NCBI RefSeq assembly: GCF_042435035.1
Contig: NZ_JBHMQT010000059.1
Span: 62,001-126,000, forward strand
Source of the DNA: Sphaerimonospora cavernae
GTDB lineage: Bacteria; Actinomycetota; Actinomycetes; Streptosporangiales; Streptosporangiaceae
DNA: 64,000 nucleotides
Reading direction: 5' to 3'
Shown here one piece after another: positions 8,314 to 17,084 of this stretch (the first letter of the stretch is position 1; each line of letters opens with the position of its first letter). Below the pieces are notes generated by a model, which did no database searches, had not been told where the DNA came from, and was given only the letters and a program-made list of their open reading frames with translations. Position numbers and translations under genes: made by a program.

Positions 8314-8910
8314 ATGGAGCGGGAACTCGTGGTCACCGGAATCGGTGGCCAGGGCATCCAACTGCTCGCCAAGACCCTCGCCTCGGCGGCGACCCGGGAA
8401 GGGCGGCATGCGATGCTCAGCGCGGACTACGGCGGTGAGATGCGCGGTGGTCCGTCCAAGGCGAGCGTGGTGATCGGAGACGGCCCGCTGCGGGCCCTTC
8501 CGGTGCTCGCCTCCGCCTGGTCGGCGATCGTCGCTCATCACCGGTTCAGCGAGCCGGCCCTGGCGCGGCTACGCCCCGGCGGTCCCGCGATCGTCAACCT
8601 CCCGCTGGTCGACCCCGCGTCGCTGCCGGCCATGACCGTGTACGGCCTGGACGCCACCGCCGTCGCCAAGGACGCCGGAGCACCCCAGGCGATCGGCTTC
8701 GTGCTGCTCGGCGCCTACAACGCGGTCACCCGGCTCGTGGACCCGGCATCCCTGGCCGAGGCCATGGAAGAGCTGCTGCCGCCGTACCGCAAACAGCACG
8801 CGCAGGCCAACGCGCGGGCGCTGGCGGCGGGCGCGGCCGCGCTCGACGGCCCGCCGGCCCCCCTGAGCGTCCCCGCCGGCGCCGCAGACCTGGAGGAGGC
8901 CCCCCGATGA
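8314..8910 (+). CDS. 2-oxoacid:ferredoxin oxidoreductase, gamma subunit
   Basis: Gamma domain (POR family) of a coenzyme A-acylating 2-oxoacid:acceptor oxidoreductase. 198 residues; GGGAGG four bases before ATG. Family motif VTGIGGQGIQLLAKTLA at the N-terminus and ADYGGEMRGGPSKASVVIG around residue 45. First gene of a five-gene run in which every junction is a four-base overlap. The four-subunit gamma-alpha-beta-delta arrangement resembles bacterial and archaeal KorABCD/VOR enzymes, which convert a 2-oxoacid plus CoA to acyl-CoA, CO2 and reduced ferredoxin. The exact 2-oxoacid is unknown. Confidence 0.92.
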   Translation: MERELVVTGIGGQGIQLLAKTLASAATREGRHAMLSADYGGEMRGGPSKASVVIGDGPLRALPVLASAWSAIVAHHRFSEPALARLRPGGPAIVNLPLVDPASLPAMTVYGLDATAVAKDAGAPQAIGFVLLGAYNAVTRLVDPASLAEAMEELLPPYRKQHAQANARALAAGAAALDGPPAPLSVPAGAADLEEAPR

Positions 8911-9986
8911 CCCTCGAACTGCTCGAAGGCAGCACCGCCATCGCCCGGTCGGCGATCGCGGCGGGCTGCCGCTTCTTCGCCGGTTACCCCATGTCGCCCT
9001 TCACCGGGCTGCTCGAGAACATGTCCCAGCAGATGCCGGCGGCCGGCGGCGTCTGCCTCAACGCGGAGAGCGAGATCGAGGGCGTCAACATGACCCTCGG
9101 CGCCGCCGCGGCCGGAGCGCGCGCGGCCACCGGATCATGCGGGCAGGGGATCGCGCTGATGCAGGAGGCGATCGCCGAGGCGGCGCTGAACGAGACCCCG
9201 TTCGTGGTCTTCAACATGGCGCGGAACCAGCAGGACTACTTCCAGTCCACCCGCGGCGGCGGCTGGGGCGACTACCGGACGATCACGCTGGCGCCCAAGG
9301 ACGTCCACGAGGCGGTCGAGCACACCCAGTTGCTGTTCCACCTCGCCGACAGGTACCGCGCGCCGGTGATCTTCTACGGTGATCCGCTGCTGGCCCAGAC
9401 CCGGGTCGGGGTCTCGATCGAGGCCCTGGACTTCGGCCCGTTGCCGCCCAAGGACTGGGTGCTCGACGGGACGGGCGGCGGCACGGGCCGGTCGCGCCAG
9501 ATCTGGACGTGGGCCATGGGCAAGGCGACCGACCCGGGGCCCGGACCGGACGGGCACTGGCGTGCGATCGCCGACAAGTTCGACGCCATCGACAAGGTGG
9601 AGTCGCGGTTCGAGCAGGCCCACGTCGACGACGCCGAGACGCTGGTGGTGGCGTTCGGCTCCGCCGCCAAGTTCGTGGAGTACGTCGTCGACGAGCTCCG
9701 GGCCGACGGGCACCGCATCGGCTGGTTCCGCCCGGTCACGCTCTGGCCGTTCCCCGGCGAGGCGCTCGCCGCGGCGACCGCTGGAGTGCGGCGGGTGCTG
9801 GTCTTCGAGCTCAACGCCGGGCAGATGCTCGACGATGTGCGCATTCACGCCGCCGACCGCTCGGCCGTGCGGTTCATCGGCGGGGTGAGCATCGCGGAGT
9901 CCGGGCTCGCGTACGGCGAACTGATGGACGCTCCGGTCATCCGTGACCGGATCCTGGCCGCTATCACCGGAGGTGCACGCCCGTGA
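8907..9986 (+). CDS. 2-oxoacid:ferredoxin oxidoreductase, alpha subunit
   Basis: Alpha subunit with the pyrimidine-binding transketolase-like domain. 359 residues. Near the N-terminus GCRFFAGYPMSPFTGL (the YPITPST-like motif, here YPMSPFT), then NAESEIEGVNMTLGAAAAGA, TGSCGQGIALMQEAIAEAAL, typical of this family. C-terminal domain II with GWFRPVTLWPFPGEAL and VFELNAGQM, as in KorA/VorB. Overlaps both neighbours by four bases. Works with the beta subunit to bind TPP at the subunit interface. Confidence 0.92.
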   Translation: MTLELLEGSTAIARSAIAAGCRFFAGYPMSPFTGLLENMSQQMPAAGGVCLNAESEIEGVNMTLGAAAAGARAATGSCGQGIALMQEAIAEAALNETPFVVFNMARNQQDYFQSTRGGGWGDYRTITLAPKDVHEAVEHTQLLFHLADRYRAPVIFYGDPLLAQTRVGVSIEALDFGPLPPKDWVLDGTGGGTGRSRQIWTWAMGKATDPGPGPDGHWRAIADKFDAIDKVESRFEQAHVDDAETLVVAFGSAAKFVEYVVDELRADGHRIGWFRPVTLWPFPGEALAAATAGVRRVLVFELNAGQMLDDVRIHAADRSAVRFIGGVSIAESGLAYGELMDAPVIRDRILAAITGGARP

Positions 9987-10753
9987 GCGTCATCGACACG
10001 TCCCAGCCGCCCTCGCAGCCGGCCAAGAAGGTCGCCGAGTTCAGTTCCCCGCTGCTGCTCGGCGAGCACTCGCTCTGCCCGGGCTGCGGCGAACCGGTGG
10101 CGCTGCGGCTGCTGCTGGAGGTGCTGCAGGAACTCGACATCGTGCAGCGGACCATCGGCGTCGTCGGCCACGGCTGTTACGGCAGTTTCGTCCGGATCAT
10201 GGACGTGGACGTGCTGCAGTGCCTGCACGGCCGGGCGCCATCCTGCGCCACCGGCATCAAGCGGGTCCGGCCGGACCGCGCGGTCTTCACGATGCAGGGC
10301 GACGGCGACATGGTCAACGAAGGACTGCAGGAGGTGCTGCACACCGCCGCCCGCGGTGAGAAGATCACCTGTGTGCTGCTCAACAACGGCGTCTTCGGCG
10401 ACACCGGTGGTCAGCTGACCGCGACCACTGTGCTCGGCCAGCGCACCAAGACCAGTCTGGAAGGGCGCGACGCGGAGGCCCACGGCCACCCCATCCCGGT
10501 CGCCGATCTGGTCGCCGGGCTGCCCGGCACCGCCTACGTCGCCCGTGGCACGGTCGCCACCGCCGGCTCCGTGGCCCAGACCAAGCGGATGCTGCGCCGC
10601 GCCTTCGAGGCCCAGCTGTCGGGCGCCGGGTTCAGCCTGGTGGAGATCCTCACCATGTGCCCGACCGGCTGGTTCGTCCCGGCCCCCGACGGCCCCGGAT
10701 ACCTCGCCGACTCGATGGAGCAGGCCTATCCGCTCGGGGAGCTGACCACATGA
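9983..10753 (+). CDS. 2-oxoacid:ferredoxin oxidoreductase, beta (TPP) subunit
   Basis: TPP-binding beta subunit, 256 residues, GTG start inside the alpha stop. Cys residues of the CPGCGEP motif (residues about 33-39) are typical of beta subunits and may ligate a cluster; GHGCYGSF, and TPP/Mg motif GDGDMVNEGLQEVLH followed by NNGVFGDTGGQ, are visible. No separate ferredoxin domain, so electrons are expected to pass to the small delta protein encoded two genes downstream. Stop overlaps the ATG of the GntR gene. Confidence 0.92.
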   Translation: MSVIDTSQPPSQPAKKVAEFSSPLLLGEHSLCPGCGEPVALRLLLEVLQELDIVQRTIGVVGHGCYGSFVRIMDVDVLQCLHGRAPSCATGIKRVRPDRAVFTMQGDGDMVNEGLQEVLHTAARGEKITCVLLNNGVFGDTGGQLTATTVLGQRTKTSLEGRDAEAHGHPIPVADLVAGLPGTAYVARGTVATAGSVAQTKRMLRRAFEAQLSGAGFSLVEILTMCPTGWFVPAPDGPGYLADSMEQAYPLGELTT

Positions 10754-11481
10754 CCGCGCTGACACGGACCAAGACCGGGGCGGCCGTCGCCGAACACATC
10801 ATGAAGCTGCTCTTCGACGGCACGCTGCGCGGCGGCGACCGGATCGATCTCGACGGCATCGCCGCGACGCTCGGCGTCAGCCGGGCGCCGGTCCGGGAGG
10901 CCGTCCTGCAGTTGGAGCGCGACGGCCTGGTCGACATGCCGCACTATCGCGGTGCGTTCGTCGCGGCTTTCGACGCGGCCACCGTCCACGAGGCGTTCGA
11001 GCTGTACGGCATGCTGAGCGCGCTCACCAACAGCCGTGCGGCGATGCGCGGGGACCCCGGACTCAGAGAGACGCTCGGCAAGCTCACCGAGGCCCTGGCC
11101 CACTGCGACCAGGTGGACGAGTTCGAACGGACCGCCCGGGAGTTCCGCAAGGCCGTGAACCTCGCCACCGCCGGTCCGCACCTGCGTGCGCTGCTGCGCA
11201 GTTTCAGCGGGCTGGTGCCGGTCGCCGCCCGTTTCTCCATCGAGGACGCGCTGGACGACGAGCGGGCCGCGCTGCGCCGGGAGTACGACGCGCTGGTCGC
11301 CGGCGACGCCGACGCCGCGGCCGCGGCGGCTCTCGATCACGTGCTGATGACGGCGGAGAACGCGGTACGCGCCCTGCGACGGCGGGGGATCTTCACATCG
11401 GACCCCGTCCCGGCCGAGACGGCCGATCCTTCCCCAATCCTTGACATCGTCCGTACGACGGCCGGAGGCGACAGGACATGA
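10750..11481 (+). CDS. GntR-family regulator (FadR/FCD type) inside the oxidoreductase operon
   Basis: Transcription factor of 243 residues from the ATG at 10750, which overlaps the beta-subunit stop as ATGA; longer upstream frames are shadows. N-terminal winged helix: HIMKLLFDGTLRGGDRIDL, then SRAPVREAVLQLERDGLV, the GntR signature. C-terminal all-helical FCD-like domain with the E-x-x-R-E-F pattern (EFERTAREFRKAV) where metal or acid ligands usually bind. It is placed between the beta and ferredoxin genes, unusual for a regulator, so its level should follow the enzyme. Candidate operator: TTGTATTCAA at 8268-8277. Confidence 0.88.
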   Translation: MTALTRTKTGAAVAEHIMKLLFDGTLRGGDRIDLDGIAATLGVSRAPVREAVLQLERDGLVDMPHYRGAFVAAFDAATVHEAFELYGMLSALTNSRAAMRGDPGLRETLGKLTEALAHCDQVDEFERTAREFRKAVNLATAGPHLRALLRSFSGLVPVAARFSIEDALDDERAALRREYDALVAGDADAAAAAALDHVLMTAENAVRALRRRGIFTSDPVPAETADPSPILDIVRTTAGGDRT

Positions 11482-11729
11482 GCGAGCAGGACGGCGGCAC
11501 GCCGAGGGAGAGCCGGGGGACGCTGGTCATCGCCGGGGACCGGTGCAAGGGTTGCGAGCTGTGCGTCGCGGCCTGCCCGCCCCAGGTCCTCACCATGTCG
11601 AGCGACGTCAACGAGATGGGCTACCGCTATCCGGAGCTCACCCCGGGCTGCACCGGCTGCACCGCCTGCCAGATGGTCTGCCCCGACTTCGTCTTCGAGG
11701 TCTACAGGTTCACCCCTGCCGCGCGCTGA
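11478..11729 (+). CDS. 2x[4Fe-4S] ferredoxin, delta subunit of the oxidoreductase
   Basis: 83-residue ferredoxin. Two complete cluster motifs: C-K-G-C-E-L-C-V-A-A-C-P and C-T-G-C-T-A-C-Q-M-V-C-P, separated by about 33 residues, as in the delta subunits of four-subunit 2-oxoacid oxidoreductases. ATG start overlaps the GntR stop by four bases. Its 3' end overlaps the convergent TetR gene tail-to-tail by 28 bases, so no conventional terminator fits between them. Confidence 0.92.
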   Translation: MSEQDGGTPRESRGTLVIAGDRCKGCELCVAACPPQVLTMSSDVNEMGYRYPELTPGCTGCTACQMVCPDFVFEVYRFTPAAR

Positions 11730-12313
11730 GCCGTGGTGAGGCCGTCCAGGAACAGCGAGGTGCAGTCCTCGGCCAGCTTGGCGACCGGATAGCCCCTGCT
11801 CGGCTTGAACCAGCGTGCCGACAGCCACACGGCGTCGCGCATGAGCCGGTAGAGGGCCTTCGGGTTGAGATCGGAACGGAAGGCGCCCTCGGCGATGCCG
11901 TTCTCGATCACCTGGAGCCAGGTGTGCTGCACCTCGCGGCCGGCGTTGCGCAGGTAGCCGAACCGCTCGATCCTGAGCAGGTAGTTGACGTCGTTCTGGT
12001 AGATCTCGGCGGCGTGCGGATGAGCCGCCATCGCCTCCAGTGACGCCACGATCAGGTCGTGCAACCGCTCGCGGGCGCCGGCCTCCCGGGTCAGCACCTT
12101 CGCGTACCGCTCCCGCAGGTCCGCCAGGAACGACGAGATGATCTCGTCGACCATCGACTCCTTGGAGTCGAAGTGGTGGTAGAGGCTGCCGGAGAGAAGC
12201 CCCACCGCGTCGGCGATCTGGCGGACGGTGGTCGCCGCCACCCCTCGCTCCGCGAACAGGGCGGCGGCACTGCCGAGGATCGCCTCGCGCCGGTCTCCCA
12301 GCTCTCGCGCCAT
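11702..12313 (-). CDS. TetR-family regulator, KstR2-like
   Basis: 203-residue TetR protein. HTH at residues about 10-55: LFAERGVAATTVRQIADAVG then LLSGSLYHHFDSKESMVDEI, which closely matches the wording of the KstR2 family (mycobacterial regulator of sterol C/D-ring catabolism, ligand an acyl-CoA). C-terminal domain keeps the family pattern IYQNDVNYLLR and DAVWLSARWFKPSRGY. The neighbours are not sterol-ring genes, so I infer an acyl-CoA-responsive regulator of this island rather than KstR2 itself. A possible operator lies about 140 bases upstream. Confidence 0.88.
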   Translation of the reverse strand: MARELGDRREAILGSAAALFAERGVAATTVRQIADAVGLLSGSLYHHFDSKESMVDEIISSFLADLRERYAKVLTREAGARERLHDLIVASLEAMAAHPHAAEIYQNDVNYLLRIERFGYLRNAGREVQHTWLQVIENGIAEGAFRSDLNPKALYRLMRDAVWLSARWFKPSRGYPVAKLAEDCTSLFLDGLTTAQRAAGVNL

Positions 12314-12557
12314 GCTTCCCCCAGGTCGTGTCCCGTAGAACGTCGTGGTCTACCGCGGTCGCCCAGATGAGGAGTGGCCGTAGCGCTCGCCGCGCGTGCC
12401 GACGTCCTGCAGTCGCGTGCCGCCGATGAATATCATCATGCCAGCAACAAGCATTTGCTCGCTAGGCGTCGGCGGTGTCGGACATCGCCGGTTGCCGGAC
12501 CTGCCCGACGCCGCGGCCGACGCATCCCGTGACGTCCGGGCCGAGGCGCGGCGGTGA
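12314..12557. promoter_or_regulatory. intergenic region with possible TetR operator
   Basis: No gene seen. AGCATTTGCT at 12450-12459 is a palindrome (AGCA-TT-TGCT) extended by an outer C/G match, similar in style to operators of KstR2/LiuR/FadR-like TetR proteins. The rest is unstructured GC-rich spacer ahead of the TetR start and the convergent end of the exporter operon. Confidence 0.4.
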
Positions 12558-13295
12558 TCAGGTCGTCGGCGCCGTGACGACGGGCTCGCCCGGTTCCGAC
12601 GTCTCGGTGAGGGTGCCGTCGTGCAGTTCGAGGACCCGGTCGGCGATCGTCATGAGGGTGGGGTCGTGGGTGGCGACCAGCGCGGTGACGCCCTCGCTGT
12701 GTACGACGGCGCGCAGCAGCTGCATGATCTGCCGTCCGGTCTGCGAGTCGAGCTGACCGGTCGGCTCGTCGGCGATGAGCAGTTTCGGCCGGTTGGCGAG
12801 GGCGCGGGCCACCGCCACCCGCTGCCGCTGGCCGCCGGACAGTTCGTACGGCCGCTGGTTCATGTGCTTGTCCAGCCCGACCATCGACAGCAGCACGCGG
12901 GCGCGTTCCTCCCGTTCGGCGGCGGGCGTACGGCGCAGCCGCATCGGCACGCCGACGTTCTCCGCCGCCGACAGGACCGGGATCAGCCCGAACGACTGGA
13001 AGACGAACCCGATGACGTCGCGGCGCAGCTCCAGCAGGTCCGCCTCGGGTAGTTCGGTGACCACACGTCCGTCGACGGTCACCTGGCCGCTGTCGGGGCG
13101 GTCGAGTCCGCCGACCTGGTTGAGCAGCGTGGTCTTCCCCGATCCGGAACGGCCCCGCACGGCGATCAGCTCGCCGGGGTAGGCCTCGAACGACACCTCG
13201 CGCAGGGCGACCACGTCCTTGGGCCCTGTTCTCTTGGGTCCGGTCCGGTACACCTTGCTGACCCGCTCCACGACGACGAGGGGCTGGCTGCTCAT
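12558..13295 (-). CDS. ABC transporter ATPase (MacB/LolD type)
   Basis: 245-residue ATPase, start MSSQPLVVVERVSKVY at 13295 with GGAGGA eight bases upstream. Walker A GRSGSGKTT, Q-loop FVFQSFGLIPVLSAAENV, signature LSGGQRQR, Walker B LLIADEPTGQLDSQTG, H-loop VATHDPTL: the LolD/MacB pattern used with FtsX permeases. Last gene of a four-gene operon; ATG overlaps the stop of the other ATPase gene. These exporters work mechanically on lipids, peptides or wall enzymes instead of importing solutes. Confidence 0.9.
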   Translation of the reverse strand: MSSQPLVVVERVSKVYRTGPKRTGPKDVVALREVSFEAYPGELIAVRGRSGSGKTTLLNQVGGLDRPDSGQVTVDGRVVTELPEADLLELRRDVIGFVFQSFGLIPVLSAAENVGVPMRLRRTPAAEREERARVLLSMVGLDKHMNQRPYELSGGQRQRVAVARALANRPKLLIADEPTGQLDSQTGRQIMQLLRAVVHSEGVTALVATHDPTLMTIADRVLELHDGTLTETSEPGEPVVTAPTT

Positions 13296-14272
13296 CGTGT
13301 CTCCTCCGGCTGCGGCTGGTCCGGTTGGGGCGTGTCCGGTTGGGGTCGGTCCGGCCACACTCCGATGTGGTCGCGCTCGAGTTCGAGCCGGACCCGGCGC
13401 TCCATGTCGAGGGCGCCGATGAACTCCCTCGGCAGCTGGAGGCGGCCCACCCGGTCGAGCACGGCGTACTCCTCGGCGATCACGGCGCCGCCCTCGGCCG
13501 TCCGGCGCAGCGTCTCACTGCTGGTGCGCCCGTCCCGGATGCCGACGGTCCGGTCCACCTGCTCCGACACCGTCGCGTCGTGCGTGACGATCACGGTCGT
13601 GACGCCGAGCTCCCGGTTGGCACGGCGCAGCGCGGCGAACACCTGCTCGGAGTTCTCGCTGTCCAGCTCGCCGGTGGGCTCGTCGGCCAGGACGACCTGC
13701 GGGGAGTTGGCCAGGGCCACGGCGATGGCCACCCGCTGCTGCTCGCCGCCGGACATCTCGCCCGGCCGGCTGTCGGCGCGGTGCGCCACGCCGAGCAGGT
13801 CGAGCAGCTCGCCCGCCCGGTCCGTACGGCCCCGCCTACCGGCCAGGCGCATCGGCAGCCGGACGTTCTCACCTGCGGTGAGATACGGCAGCAGGTTGCG
13901 GGCCGTCTGCTGCCAGACGAACCCGACAACCTCACGGCGGTAGCGCAGCCGGTCCTTGGCGGTCATCGCGAGCAGGTCGGTCCCGGCGACCCGCGCGAGG
14001 CCCGCGGTCGGCACGTCGAGCCCGGACAGCACGTTGAGCAGGGTCGACTTTCCGGACCCCGAGGCGCCGACGACGGCGATCAGTTCGCCCTCGTCGACGA
14101 GCAGGTCGAGCCCCTGCAGTGCGACCACCTCGACGCCCTCGGTCTTGTAGATCCGCACGAGGTTGTCGCACAGGATGTGCGCGTGCTCCCCGAAGGCCGG
14201 CCGTACGTGCGCGGCCTGCCTCTCCAGCTGGGAGAGCGTCGGGGTGTCATCCGGTTCTTCCAACTCATTCAC
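13292..14272 (-). CDS. ABC transporter ATPase (MacB/LolD type) with C-terminal extension
   Basis: 326 residues. About 35 extra residues precede the ATPase core; Walker A GASGSGKST, Q-loop GFVWQQTARNLLPYLTAGEN, signature MSGGEQQR, Walker B VVLADEPTGELDSEN, H-loop VTHDATV. After the core comes an extension ending in a proline/glutamine run (PQPDTPQPDQPQPEE), probably a flexible tail. The second ATPase in the operon suggests a heterodimer, each partnered with one of the two large permeases. Overlaps the permease gene by 8 bases. Confidence 0.9.
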   Translation of the reverse strand: MNELEEPDDTPTLSQLERQAAHVRPAFGEHAHILCDNLVRIYKTEGVEVVALQGLDLLVDEGELIAVVGASGSGKSTLLNVLSGLDVPTAGLARVAGTDLLAMTAKDRLRYRREVVGFVWQQTARNLLPYLTAGENVRLPMRLAGRRGRTDRAGELLDLLGVAHRADSRPGEMSGGEQQRVAIAVALANSPQVVLADEPTGELDSENSEQVFAALRRANRELGVTTVIVTHDATVSEQVDRTVGIRDGRTSSETLRRTAEGGAVIAEEYAVLDRVGRLQLPREFIGALDMERRVRLELERDHIGVWPDRPQPDTPQPDQPQPEETR

Positions 14273-17084
14273 CCACTCGCAGGACGGAGCCGAGGGACCG
14301 GCGGCGGCCGGTCACGGCGTGGAGGAACGCGCCGGCGACGGCGACGACGGCGAGACCGGCGGCCAGCAGCGCCGGTGCGGCCAGGTCGAGTTCGTACGCC
14401 CGTACGGCGAGGTCGCCCGCGTAGACGCCGAGGTCGACGCCGGGTCCGAGGGCGGCGGGCAGGGCGAGACCGACCGCGAGGCCCGCGCCCGCGGTGAGCA
14501 CGATCAGCGGGGCGATCTCCAGCACGGTGAGGGTCGCCGCCTGGCGGTGCGACAGGCCGAGGGTGCGCAGGTACGACAGGGCACGCGCCCGGTCGGCGGC
14601 CCCGACGACCAGTGCGATCACCACGGTGAGCAGCGCGTACCCGGCCAGGGCGACGGTGACGATGCGGAAACCGTCCTTGATCGTGGCGGCGAGCGGAGCC
14701 GCGGCTATCTTCCGGAGCGTCTCCTCGAAGGTCACCACCATGATGTCCGGCAGGTCGCCCACGGCGGCCCGCAACCGCCCGCCGTCGATGTCGTCGCCCC
14801 CGTTCCCGGCTCCCCGGATGAGCAGCATGGTGGCGTGCGACCGGGCGCCGGCCCGGGTGGCGGCGTCGTAGGGCACCACGATCAGGTTGTTCGTGACGCG
14901 GGTCAGGCCTGGCAGCCCGCCGGTGATGACGCCCCGGTTGACGAGCTTCATCCGGACGTGCCAGCCGATCTCGAAGGTGGTCAGGTGTGCCAGGTCGGGG
15001 GAGACCAGGGCGGGAATCTCCTGCGCCGAACCGTTCTGGGCGGCCGGGGTCGACGGCGCGGTCGACGTAGCGGCCGGTGGGGGGGTCGACGGTGCGGTCG
15101 ACGGCGGGTCCGGTGGTGGGCCCGGCACCTTCAGCGGGGAGCCGGCGGCGACGCGGCGGTAGGCGTCGAGGTCCAGGGCGACGACGGTGGCGTTCCGCCC
15201 GCCGTACCCGACCTGCGCCGTCCCCTTCTGCGCGGGCAGGACCTCCCGCACCCCCGGGACCTGCCGGATCTTCTCGATCACGTCGGCCGGCAGCTCGGCC
15301 GCACGCTCGACCCGCGCGTCGGCGCCGGTCGTCTGCCAGGCGGCCAGGCGCTGGGTGGCCTCCAGCGTGCCGCTGGCCACCGCCCCGTACACCGAGACGG
15401 CGAGCGCGGGCAGCAGGATCAGCACGGGCAGCGCGCTGACCGACCTGGCCCGCGCCGCCAGGGTCAGCCCCACGAACGGCACGGCACCCCGGGCCCGCGC
15501 CGCGAACCGCACGAACAGCCGCAACGGGTACGGATAGCAGCGCAGCGTGACGAGTGCCGCGGCCACCGTGAGCATGACCGGGACGAGCATCAGGAAGGGA
15601 TCGGCCTCCCGGGCGGCGCCGCCGGGGGCGAGATCGGTGGTGAGGCCGCGGGTGCGCAGCAGGTATGTCCCCGCCAGCGCCAGGACGACGACCAGCACCT
15701 CCAGCGCCGTACGCCTCGGCGAGCGGCGGCGGCCCACCACATCGTCACGCCGGCCCGGCAGCGGCGTGCGATGGGCGACCGCCAGGCGGGCCGCCGCGAA
15801 GCCCACCGCGGCGACGGCGAGCAGCGGCGGGACGGCGTGCACGACCGGCGTGACCGGCGTGACCGGCCCGGACAGCAGGGACGCCGACAGCGGGTACGAC
15901 AGTCCGTACCCGGCCATGACCGCCGGGACGGCTGCCAGCGCGACCGCTCCCGTGCCCGCCGCGACGACCTGGCCGAGGGAGGCGCCCCGCGCCCGGGCGA
16001 GGGACAGGGCGTCGCGCATGCGCTCGGTCAGCAGCTGGACGGCGAGCGCGATGACGCCCCCGGCCACCGCCACCAGGCCGCCGAGGATCAGGAACATCAG
16101 CGCCCGGGCGGTCGCGAGCCGGGTCAGGAACTCGGCGAGCACCCGGTCGAGCGCGGTGTCCAGGAGAAGCTGCGCGGAGGCATCCGCTCGGTGGGCCGGC
16201 CCGCTCAGGGCGCGCCGGTAGTCGGCCATCCCCTCGACCACCGAGGCCGCGTTGCGCGCGGTGACGGCCGAGCGGTCCACCGTGATGACCCAGCCGTAGA
16301 CCAGGTCGCGGCCTCCGAGGATCAGCTGGCGGAGGGAGCCCTCATGGGTGAGGGCGGTGATGCTCAGCTCGTCGCGGTCGGCCCCGGGGACGGCCCGTGT
16401 CGTGACCTCGGCGATGTCGCGGTTGTGCTGCCAGAAGCGGTCGTCCGGGACAGTGGGCGCGATCGGCTCGAACAGGCCGGTGACGCGGCCGAGCAGGGGC
16501 TGGCTGTTGCCCAGCACGAGCGTGGTGCCGACCTGGATGTCCATCTTCTCGGCCGCGCTCCGGGCCAGGGCGATGTCGAGCCGCCTGGCGTCACGCAACT
16601 CCGGGTGGCCCGGGACGCTCGCCGCCGGGTTCGGCGGTCCGGGCGGCGAGCCCCGCACGTAGCGGACGCGGCGGTCGGCGTCGGGCACCCAGCCCACGTT
16701 GACGTACTGGCCGCTCCGCGGTTTCGCTCCCAGCCGCACCGTGACCGGCGTGCCGAGGGTCTTGGCCACGAATCGGCTGTCGGCGCGCGGTCCGGTGTCG
16801 ACGATCTGGGCGAGGGACGGCGGCAGCATGGCCCGCCACTCGCGGTCCCTCTCCCGGAACCCGTTCTCATCGGTGAGGTAATGCCCGGGCCGGTTCGGGC
16901 GCATCACGACGGTCAGGTCGGTCGCGTCGGCGCCGATCTCGCCGAGTGCGCTGCGCGCGGCCCGGTCGGAGGCGGCCTCGAACCACCGGGGCAGCCCGGC
17001 GACCAGCAGCGACGCGCTCAGCGCCAGCAGTGCGAGCACGGCCGCCGCGCCCCGGTGGACCCTGAGCAGGAGCAGCGGGTTCAT
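14265..17084 (-). CDS. large FtsX-type ABC permease (second of two)
   Basis: 939 residues, starting MNPLLLLRVHRGAAAVLALL at 17084; frame is open further upstream but that is the other permease out of frame. N-terminal membrane anchor, large extracytoplasmic domain, then clusters of hydrophobic segments (for example LTRLATARALMFLILGGLVAVAGG and the C-terminal FtsX block with YLRTLGLSHRQAATLTVLE). A Thr/Pro/Ser-rich linker (PPPAATSTAPSTPA) sits in the second extracytoplasmic domain. ATG overlaps the stop of the first permease gene. Role by family: transmits ATPase motion to periplasm-side substrates. Confidence 0.85.
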   Translation of the reverse strand: MNPLLLLRVHRGAAAVLALLALSASLLVAGLPRWFEAASDRAARSALGEIGADATDLTVVMRPNRPGHYLTDENGFRERDREWRAMLPPSLAQIVDTGPRADSRFVAKTLGTPVTVRLGAKPRSGQYVNVGWVPDADRRVRYVRGSPPGPPNPAASVPGHPELRDARRLDIALARSAAEKMDIQVGTTLVLGNSQPLLGRVTGLFEPIAPTVPDDRFWQHNRDIAEVTTRAVPGADRDELSITALTHEGSLRQLILGGRDLVYGWVITVDRSAVTARNAASVVEGMADYRRALSGPAHRADASAQLLLDTALDRVLAEFLTRLATARALMFLILGGLVAVAGGVIALAVQLLTERMRDALSLARARGASLGQVVAAGTGAVALAAVPAVMAGYGLSYPLSASLLSGPVTPVTPVVHAVPPLLAVAAVGFAAARLAVAHRTPLPGRRDDVVGRRRSPRRTALEVLVVVLALAGTYLLRTRGLTTDLAPGGAAREADPFLMLVPVMLTVAAALVTLRCYPYPLRLFVRFAARARGAVPFVGLTLAARARSVSALPVLILLPALAVSVYGAVASGTLEATQRLAAWQTTGADARVERAAELPADVIEKIRQVPGVREVLPAQKGTAQVGYGGRNATVVALDLDAYRRVAAGSPLKVPGPPPDPPSTAPSTPPPAATSTAPSTPAAQNGSAQEIPALVSPDLAHLTTFEIGWHVRMKLVNRGVITGGLPGLTRVTNNLIVVPYDAATRAGARSHATMLLIRGAGNGGDDIDGGRLRAAVGDLPDIMVVTFEETLRKIAAAPLAATIKDGFRIVTVALAGYALLTVVIALVVGAADRARALSYLRTLGLSHRQAATLTVLEIAPLIVLTAGAGLAVGLALPAALGPGVDLGVYAGDLAVRAYELDLAAPALLAAGLAVVAVAGAFLHAVTGRRRSLGSVLRVGE

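Noticed and set aside
11702..12313. True KstR2 and a sterol-ring degradation cluster
   Set aside because: The regulator resembles KstR2, but no ipd, fadE or fadD3-like neighbours were found; only an acyl-CoA-responsive role is inferred.
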